Below are positions 57,954-64,000 of a stretch of DNA of 64,000 bases, in pieces. The stretch covers positions 5,580,001-5,644,000 of the forward strand of contig NC_087104.1 in NCBI RefSeq assembly GCF_963855985.1, given 5' to 3'. A model generated the notes under the pieces. The model did not search any database and was not told the DNA's origin. It saw nothing but the letters and a program-made list of their open reading frames with translations. Position 1 is the stretch's first letter. The number at the start of each line of letters is the position of its first letter. Position numbers and translations under genes: made by a program. The stretch comes from Ostrinia nubilalis. Taxonomy: Eukaryota; Arthropoda; Insecta; Lepidoptera; Crambidae.

Positions 57954-58179
57954 TTAAGGCCGGGTAACAGAGAAAATGGCGAAAATGAGGTTTTCATTTT
58001 TCATTTTTGAGGTACTAAACAGTAAAATAAAAGGCTAAGATTTTTTTTGGGCATAGTTGAGGATATTTTCTAGGGCTATTAACGGATGGAAACACGATTT
58101 GATGAAGTTGACTCGATAGAATAAATTCCCAAAGTTACCTCTATTCGTTTTCTAATTATGGTTTTATTTTTAAAATAAG
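57954..58179 (+). mobile_element. TTAA-bordered element end, short copy
   Basis: TTAA, then GGCCGGGTAACAGAGAAAAT and 222 bp in all, nearly identical to 47747-47968. The match breaks off after TTTTTAAAATAAG. Confidence 0.65.
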
Positions 58180-59052
58180 TGTGAAGAAAAACCAATCGAA
58201 GACTTGTTCAAGTATGTATTTCTACACCACTGATTTACATAATTACAACATTACTTCTTACTAATAAGTACATCTTGTTTGAAAGCTCAAATCGAACTGT
58301 CTGTCCGGTGGCATGCCAGCAAAAAGGTAGCTTCCCCTTCCATTCGTCAAATTCAAACGATTTATCGACGGCATGCCCCGGAAGTAGTCAATTGCATTAC
58401 CTAATTATTAATTTAGTTTATTTTTATTTCTAAAATAGCAAATTATATACAATAAAAATTCTAAAATTAATGTAAATTAAACAATAATATGAGACAATCG
58501 AATACAATACAGAATTAATTAAAAAAATCGTTCTAATATCTGTAACATGTCCAGGAAGTAATCAAATAAAGTATTTTAATTTAATAATGGGTTTCTAAAT
58601 TCTACTAAAGTTGTTACAATAACTATTTATAAGCAACCAATCGTACCTATAAAATACGATATACATTCTAAAATCATTACATTCGGCCATCCGTCACCGT
58701 GATGCCTCCTGGCATACACGTCTCATAAAAATAAAATCATTACATTCGGCCTTGTAGTCACGTCTAATAAAGATATTCTAAAATCATTACCAATAATTTT
58801 TGAAACAATACGAATCATATTTAAACAACTTTTGACAACTTGCAAATAATAAGTTATATCATGTGCAAATGTTTAAAAAAAAGAAGAAAAAAAAAAAAAT
58901 CTTGAATTTTATTTGTTGTACTTAAAAACTAGTCCTAAGTAACTTAGGTATTATGCACACCTGATTGGGTACTAACATAGTAACTTTCTTAATGTCTATT
59001 ACTCCTACAGAGAGCATACTGTTAATTATTTATCAATGTAAGTACTTTAATT
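58180..59052. other. No gene; short local echo at 58668-58800
   Basis: TAAAATCATTACATTCGGCC occurs twice within about 65 bp, and TAAAATCATTACC a third time. The rest is AT-rich. Confidence 0.4.
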
Positions 59053-59244
59053 GGAATCATCTTTTTCTAAGGCCTCAACATGAGCTTGATTTTTTTCGGT
59101 CGCATTCACAGTCGTATAAAGTTTACCCTCCCTTTTTAAACTTTTAACACCAGCTATCTTATCGTTTCCTAAATTTGTCACTTTATAGGGACCAACGAAC
59201 TTTGACAGAAGCTTTGTGCTTTTTGTTTTCAGTTGTATAACGAA
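59053..59244 (-). pseudogene. Gypsy-type integrase C-terminal fragment
   Basis: The minus strand is open for 64 codons without a start codon and contains KSTKLLSKFVGPYKV. In integrases of Ty3/Gypsy LTR retrotransposons the C-terminal GPY/F module has the form KLLPKFKGPY-V; the match is close. It is followed by LGND, then a basic and an acidic stretch (EALEKDD). The open frame is lost on the 5' side, where the catalytic core should lie at higher coordinates, and I find no reverse transcriptase motifs there. It is a small dead fragment. Confidence 0.6.
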
Positions 59245-61000
59245 CGTCCCTCACAAAATGCATCTACGATTGTGTCAGAGTGTGTCTTACCTACCATATT
59301 ATTATTCTGTTGTGAAACTATACTTCAATAACGTGATTTGGATATGACATTGTTCTAGCTATAAAAATATTTGTCTGAAGTGTTATTGAACTAGGAGACA
59401 TAACTAACAACGTCTTCTCTGCCGTTATGTATTAACTACTCTCGGTAAAACTGAAATTAGTACGCTTGTATTGTATTCCTATTGTATCGGTAACAAGAAG
59501 TTCCAAAAAGTCTTCGTAGTTTTCGAAAATTATTCTGATCAGGACCTTAATAGAATGTTAGAACTATCCTTAAAACCGTGGGAAATGGCAGTTTTGATTA
59601 TTGTCAGTGGTCTGTATATACTTGTACATTATTGATCACTAACACAGCAATAACGTCAGTCTTATCGACATTCATGCTTATAAATTAGCTTATAATCTAG
59701 AGGTAAGAACGATAATAATTGGCCAAATCTTTTACAACAATTAAAAATATTATTAATATGCTTCGTCAAACATCAACATCAGTTTTGCGTAAAAGAGTGT
59801 TTTTATCACAAAAATTTAAGCACGGGTTTTTCTCCATGTCATTTTCAATACGGTTAGTGTTAGACATTGAAAGAATAGGCCTTTTGAAACTCACAGGCGT
59901 AGTTTTCGTAATCTAATCAATTGCATAGGCCACATCTAACAAACGGCTGTTAAAACACACCACAGAGTTATAATGGAGAAGTTTCGTGATGTTGAAAACA
60001 TTACATTTCACTGAATGGGAATCAAATATAGACCAAAACTAAAAAGCCAGTGAAGTTATTTTTGAAATACAGACAAGAAATGACTGAGAAATTAATTATT
60101 TAATTTACTTCCATATTTTTGCGTGGAACTTAAACATAGGCGGTGCCGTGACGTCAGGCCACCTGTTCAAGTTTTTTAATCAAAATGCTTATCACCCTAA
60201 TGCATTGTGGAGAATGACACTATAATGTCGAAGTCTTTTTTTTTCTTTTTATTTAAGGTCAGGTTTTGGATATATCAAAAAAGTTACACAATTTTACTAA
60301 GAAAGAAAATTGAGTGAAAACGATTGAGTTTTCAAGTTTTATTGAAAGAAAAATAGGTAAACTGCAAACTTGTCCATTATTGCCACTACCGGTATTTCTT
60401 AGAACTTATCTTATCTTTGGAGCTGAATGATCCTATGATCGATTATTTGCGAAATAAACTGGCTTTAGTGAGACCCAAAAACTGGTTAAGTCGTTGAGTT
60501 CTGTTATTTCACGCCTATTTATCCATCCTAGTTCGTCATAAAATAATCACGTAAGCTTTTATTCTTTCAAGAATTAAGATTCAAAAATTCCTCAAACGTT
60601 CATGATTCTCTTGCTAGGTTAACTAACTTTTGCAATGAGAATTGTACTACTTATTTTCTCATTCGGACTATATTATAAAATCATTCCAACTATCTAACAG
60701 CGCATCCATTTATTAATTACATTATTAGTATTATTGAAAGAATAACTTCTTAACGTATACAATAATTGACCATAAAAATATGATAATATCTAACAACTAC
60801 TATAGTCGGCTATCAACCTTAATCCAAGTTATCTTATAAGTTGTTTATTAAATAATATTACTACAACCAATGTTTATAGTTTATAGTATAGCCAGTATAG
60901 CCACCTACTCTATTGCGATACCACTCAGGTAACTAAGTTTTTAAGCTCCTGTAAGTAATTTACACTATTACAAATTGCCATTCAGTAAGCAATAAATAAT
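59245..61000. other. No recognisable feature
   Basis: AT-rich DNA. If the Gypsy fragment had kept its upstream part it would lie here on the minus strand, but I see no conserved motif. The 65-codon plus frame at 59719 is unsupported. Confidence 0.4.
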
Positions 61001-61258
61001 TTGAATTTGAATAATTTCAAAACTTTTTCACAAGAGTCTATACATATGTCACGAACCTCGTGTGGTACTGCTTCTTCCTGCGACCTTCGTCCCATGGAAG
61101 ACGATCGTGATGACGCCTTCTTACTGGACGACGAAGACAACTTCATCGGCTTAGTTCGCTTATTTCGTCGTCGGCTGACGGGCATCCCGGGTGGTGCACC
61201 GGTTTCATCTTCAAACGTCATTGTCTTCAACTGTGAAATAAAGTTCTCGACGGAATAA
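61001..61258 (+). other. Possible terminal exon or retroelement frame
   Basis: Both strands are open here (plus 85 codons, minus 82 codons), and GC is clearly higher than around. The plus frame from about 61046 reads MSRTSCGTASSCDLRP, then an acidic LLDDEDNFIG, then a basic LFRRRL, and stops TAA at 61256-61258. Before it lies CTTTTTCACAAG, a passable splice acceptor. After it, about 180 bases on, come AATAAA (61437) and a GT-rich stretch. That layout fits a last exon plus 3' UTR. The minus frame has a Ser/Lys/Arg-rich tract (KLSSSSSKKASSRSSS). I recognise neither product. It could equally be retroelement sequence. Confidence 0.25.
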
Positions 61259-61259
61259 A

Positions 61260-61467
61260 CTGTACGACAAGCAACAACTCAACATTTCATGGGGCTATGT
61301 TCATATCTAAACTCAAGTTTGATCCAAAATCAAGATTAGAATCTAATAATCTATTGTTTGACAATTATTTTATGCTCTCTAAGCAAATCATGGTAATTTC
61401 ACTGTTACTTGTAACTATTTTACTGATTCTTCGCAAATAAAGATTTTATGTTTGTGTTTTACTCAGT
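61260..61467 (+). other. Possible 3' UTR or small LTR
   Basis: The segment begins TGTACGACAAGC and ends GTTTTACTCA, with AATAAA about 30 bases before the end. TG...CA plus a polyadenylation signal is LTR-like. Equally, it is a plausible 3' UTR for the frame just upstream. No second copy lies in the window. Confidence 0.25.
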
Positions 61468-61689
61468 GTAACCTTTATGCACAACTTTTGTGACGACTGG
61501 ATGGCTCTCTTGACATACCAGCAAAATCTTACAGGAAGTCAGCAAGCACACCCAGTAAGTCTCCTAAATGGGCATACATAGCCCGTCAATATTAGGTGGG
61601 TATTCATTACATAAAAAAAAAACTGAAAAGGCTAAAAGTTAGTCATCAAGTTAAGAATAGAAACTAATACCAACTATGGACACACTGCT

Positions 61690-61945
61690 AACGCTTCATA
61701 ATTAAAATCAAGGATCAAGGACGCATGCCCATCGGCTCACTTGGCCGCTAATACTTCATAATTCAAATCAAGGACACACTTGGCCCATTGGCACACTTGG
61801 CTGCTAATGCATCATACCTAATTAAAATCAAGGACACACTTAGCCCAAACTAGTTGTGGAACATACATAGCTCCATAACAGCACACATGGCCGCTACACT
61901 AGTGGTGGAACATACATAGCTCCACTAAATCCTACATAGCATTTA
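61690..61945. repeat. Degenerate tandem repeats, CACACTTGGCC and GGAACATACATAGCTCC types
   Basis: AAATCAAGGACACACTTGGCC-like units with CGCTAATACTTCATAATT recur about three times. GTGGAACATACATAGCTCCA occurs at 61855 and 61904. The GGC-containing words resemble those of the arrays to the right. Confidence 0.6.
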
Positions 61946-62104
61946 CGTATTGAATAAATAAAAAGTGTCTTTTCACCAAACCTCGAGTAGGTACTTGTTG
62001 CAAAAATAGCGTCTACAACTACATAAATCTGTTGCCTGCATATGACTACAATAATTATGAACCGAACCTTATTTATTACTAGCTCAGGAAAACGTCGGAT
62101 CGTA

Positions 62105-62343
62105 AAATAAAATCAAAATAAAATTATCTTTATTCGTTTAGACTAATTAATTTAATCCTTCAAGGCCCGCGAATCTAGACACAATAGATAAATAATCAAT
62201 TGTTATGACATACATTAATGCCGTCTGGGACTCAAGCGGTTAATTATTACTTACAAATCTAATTGCGCTTAAGGAGCCTATACATACTTTTGCCCTACCA
62301 GCGCTTCGAGACAAAAATTTGGCAAGTGCTGAGAAGAAGCGTA
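62105..62343 (-). mobile_element. LINE/SINE 3' end, antisense
   Basis: AAAATCAAAATAAAATTATC tail, CTTAAGGAGCCTATACATAC, ACCAGCGCTTCGAGACAAAA, GGCAAGTGCTGAGAAGAAGCG: same order as at 7303-7490. Confidence 0.6.
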
Positions 62344-62564
62344 TCAGATCACACTTCGTATGATAAAATACTCGACTTACGAGAATAATGTTGGTAAGTG
62401 TTAGATTGATCACATATTATTCAAGTCGTTTGTGCTAATATAAACTTGTCCCTACAGCTTAAATGTACTTTAATGATCGATCTATCAAATCTACAATAAT
62501 AATAATAATAAAGCGACATCTAGCTTAATATTAGAAACGTGTGTAACTTTGTACGAGTAATTAC

Positions 62565-62715
62565 AGGCGCTTATGGCTGCACGAGTACTTTGTGGGCGCA
62601 TCTAGTTTGGAAAACAACAAGCGCATCTAGCCTCGTATACTTAAGGCACATCAAGTCTGATAAACTGAAGGCGCAATTAGCCTGGTAACTGAGGTGCATA
62701 TAGCCAGTTTACAAT
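62565..62715. repeat. Degenerate tandem repeat, GGCGCATCTAG type
   Basis: Five diverged units of about 28-35 bp: GGCGCTTATGGC, GGCGCATCTAGTTTGG, AGCGCATCTAGCCTCG, GGCACATCAAGTCTG, GGCGCAATTAGCCTGG, and a last GGTGCATATAGCC. A CAAT/AATAATAATAAT run lies just left (62490-62510). Confidence 0.6.
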
Positions 62716-63128
62716 CCATATTGCAGTACGTTATATAATGCATAAATACTAAATTTATGAAGGTTGACACTATCTTAACGATTTAATATACTTAGTGTGG
62801 ATTCGGCTAAAACAAGGATAAATATTAATCTCAAAATAAATCATCAGATAATCAACATATGTCATATTTCCCTTACTGAAGCTGTCAATGTGCCAGTTAT
62901 ACCAGGAGTTATTATCGGATAAACGTTTGGTCGAATTGGACCTTAATATATTAAATTATCTCTGTCAGAACGTAGCATACTTAAACATTCCATAACGAAA
63001 ATAGACAACGACAAACTCAATCGGTCTGTTGTAATATAATTGGCTGTGTCTCACTTAAAATTGCAATATAATGATCATAACCATGCTTCAGTTACAAGGT
63101 TAAATATGCTTGCATCATAGTTAGCCTA

Positions 63129-63965
63129 CCTACATGGCTAGGCTTCACGAGCGCACCTACATGGCTAGGCTTCACGAGCGCACCTACATGGCTAGGCTTC
63201 AAGAGCGCACCTACATGGCTAGGCTTCACGAGCGCACCTACATGGCTAGGCTTCACGAGCGCACCTACATGGCTAGGCTTCACGAGCGCACCTACATGGC
63301 TAGGCTTCACGAGCGCACCTACATGGCTAGGCTTCACGAGCGCACCTACATGGCTCGGCTTCACGAGCGCACCTACATGGCTCGGCTTCACGAGCGCACC
63401 TACATGGCTCGGCTTCACGAGCGCACCTACATGGCTCGGCTTCACGAGCGCACCTACATGGCTCGGCTTCACGAGCGCACCTACATGGCTCGGCTTCACG
63501 AGCGCACCTACATGGCTCGGCTTCACGAGCGCACCTACATGGCTCGGCTTCACGAGCGCACCTACATGGCTCGGCTTCACGAGCGCACCTACATGGCTCG
63601 GCTTCACTAGCACACCTACATGGCTAGGCTTCACTAGCACACCTACATGGCTAGGCTTCACTAGCACACCTACATGGCTAGGCTTCACGAGCACACCTAC
63701 ATGGCTCGGCTTCACGAGCACACCTACATGGCTCGGTTTCACTAGCACACCTACATGGCTAGGCTTCACTAGCACACCTACATGGCTAGGTTTCACGAGC
63801 ACACCTACATGGCTAGGCTTCACTAGCACACCTACATGGCTAGGCTTCACGAGCACACCTACATGGCTCGGCTTCACGAGCACACCTACATGGCTCGGCT
63901 TCACGAGCACACCTACATGGCTCGGCTTCACTAGCACACCTACATGGCTAGGCTTCTTATGCACA
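63129..63965. repeat. 27-bp minisatellite, 31 exact-length units
   Basis: The unit is CCTACATGGCTAGGCTTCAC followed by GAGCGCA. Thirty-one units follow without a single insertion or deletion. Units 1-17 end GCGCA, and units 18-30 end GCACA; the 31st is altered (CTTCTTATGCACA). The CTAGG/CTCGG variants come in blocks (units 1-8 CTAGG, 9-18 CTCGG, then mixed). Because 27 is divisible by 3, long frames open on both strands (nonapeptides MARLHERTY plus, KPSHVGVLV or KPSHVGALV minus). I regard these as by-products and not genes. Confidence 0.95.
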
Positions 63966-64000
63966 CTTAACTAGTCCTTAACGCAAATAAACCAACACAC

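Noticed and set aside
59400..59640. Plus-strand stretch ending in a hydrophobic, membrane-segment-like run
   Set aside because: It is about 75 codons without a start and with no recognisable family; hydrophobic runs are common in AT-rich DNA.
63092..63964. A 290-codon minus frame and a 158-codon plus frame
   Set aside because: Both are produced by the 27-bp minisatellite, whose period is a multiple of three. No start context, promoter or unique coding sequence supports a gene.
63129..63965. Repeat array considered as a CRISPR
   Set aside because: Units are head to tail with no unique spacers, and the genome is eukaryotic.

Overview
This window looks like a piece of a lepidopteran (moth or butterfly) nuclear genome. 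The sequence is AT-rich and eukaryotic, with no operons or bacterial gene density. It carries repeat signatures I know from Lepidoptera: 3' tails of non-LTR retrotransposons whose last codons read like EAYVQQWTSYG, short Helitrons that end in a GCGGGC hairpin arm followed by CTAG, many TTA- and TA-flanked MITEs, tRNA-derived SINE heads, and the word GTAGGTAC scattered throughout. The species cannot be named from the sequence alone. No host protein-coding gene can be called with confidence. Nearly all open frames of 60-90 codons look like chance or repeat-derived frames. The window is best read as intergenic or intronic DNA built from mobile elements.

Layout. Positions 1-3.3 kb hold short Helitrons and a MITE. 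Positions 3.78-5.38 kb hold four diverged local repeats, three with an intact TATAAATA box in a conserved block. Positions 5.6-15.7 kb carry scattered MITEs, two tRNA-like SINE heads, a GC-rich MITE, a perfect 25-bp hairpin and two Helitron-like elements, one with an internal 135-bp tandem repeat. Positions 16.7-20.4 kb hold two families of locally reiterated sequence rich in GCCAT/ATGGC words, plus a foldback. Positions 20.5-29.9 kb hold LINE tails, MITEs and foldbacks. Positions 29.9-42.8 kb are mostly unique AT-rich DNA with a pogo-like transposon remnant and two TA-flanked foldback elements.

The central feature lies at 42.88-57.41 kb. Two copies of a 3.4-3.8 kb composite transposon lie in inverted orientation, about 7.4 kb apart. 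Each is bounded by TTAA and by terminal inverted repeats starting GAGCCATTT. Each contains the same nested cargo: a roughly 1.4-kb Helitron with textbook ends and a decayed C-terminal helicase, and a second Helitron-like element that itself contains a segment of unknown origin. The cargo therefore entered before the composite was copied. One copy later gained a hAT-type MITE with an exact 8-bp target duplication and seven TATCGATA octamers. Between the composites lie a MITE, a 222-bp TTAA-bordered repeat and a 178-bp tandem array.

Positions 57.4-64 kb hold a second copy of the 222-bp repeat, a Gypsy-type integrase tail, a possible terminal exon or LTR, two sets of degenerate short tandem repeats, and an exact 31-unit, 27-bp minisatellite.

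The least ordinary observations are: the inverted pair of composite transposons; a roughly 145-bp MITE family in which two of four copies are precisely bordered by 42- and 46-bp direct duplications; the TATCGATA-rich hAT MITE; and the reiterated TATA-box units.
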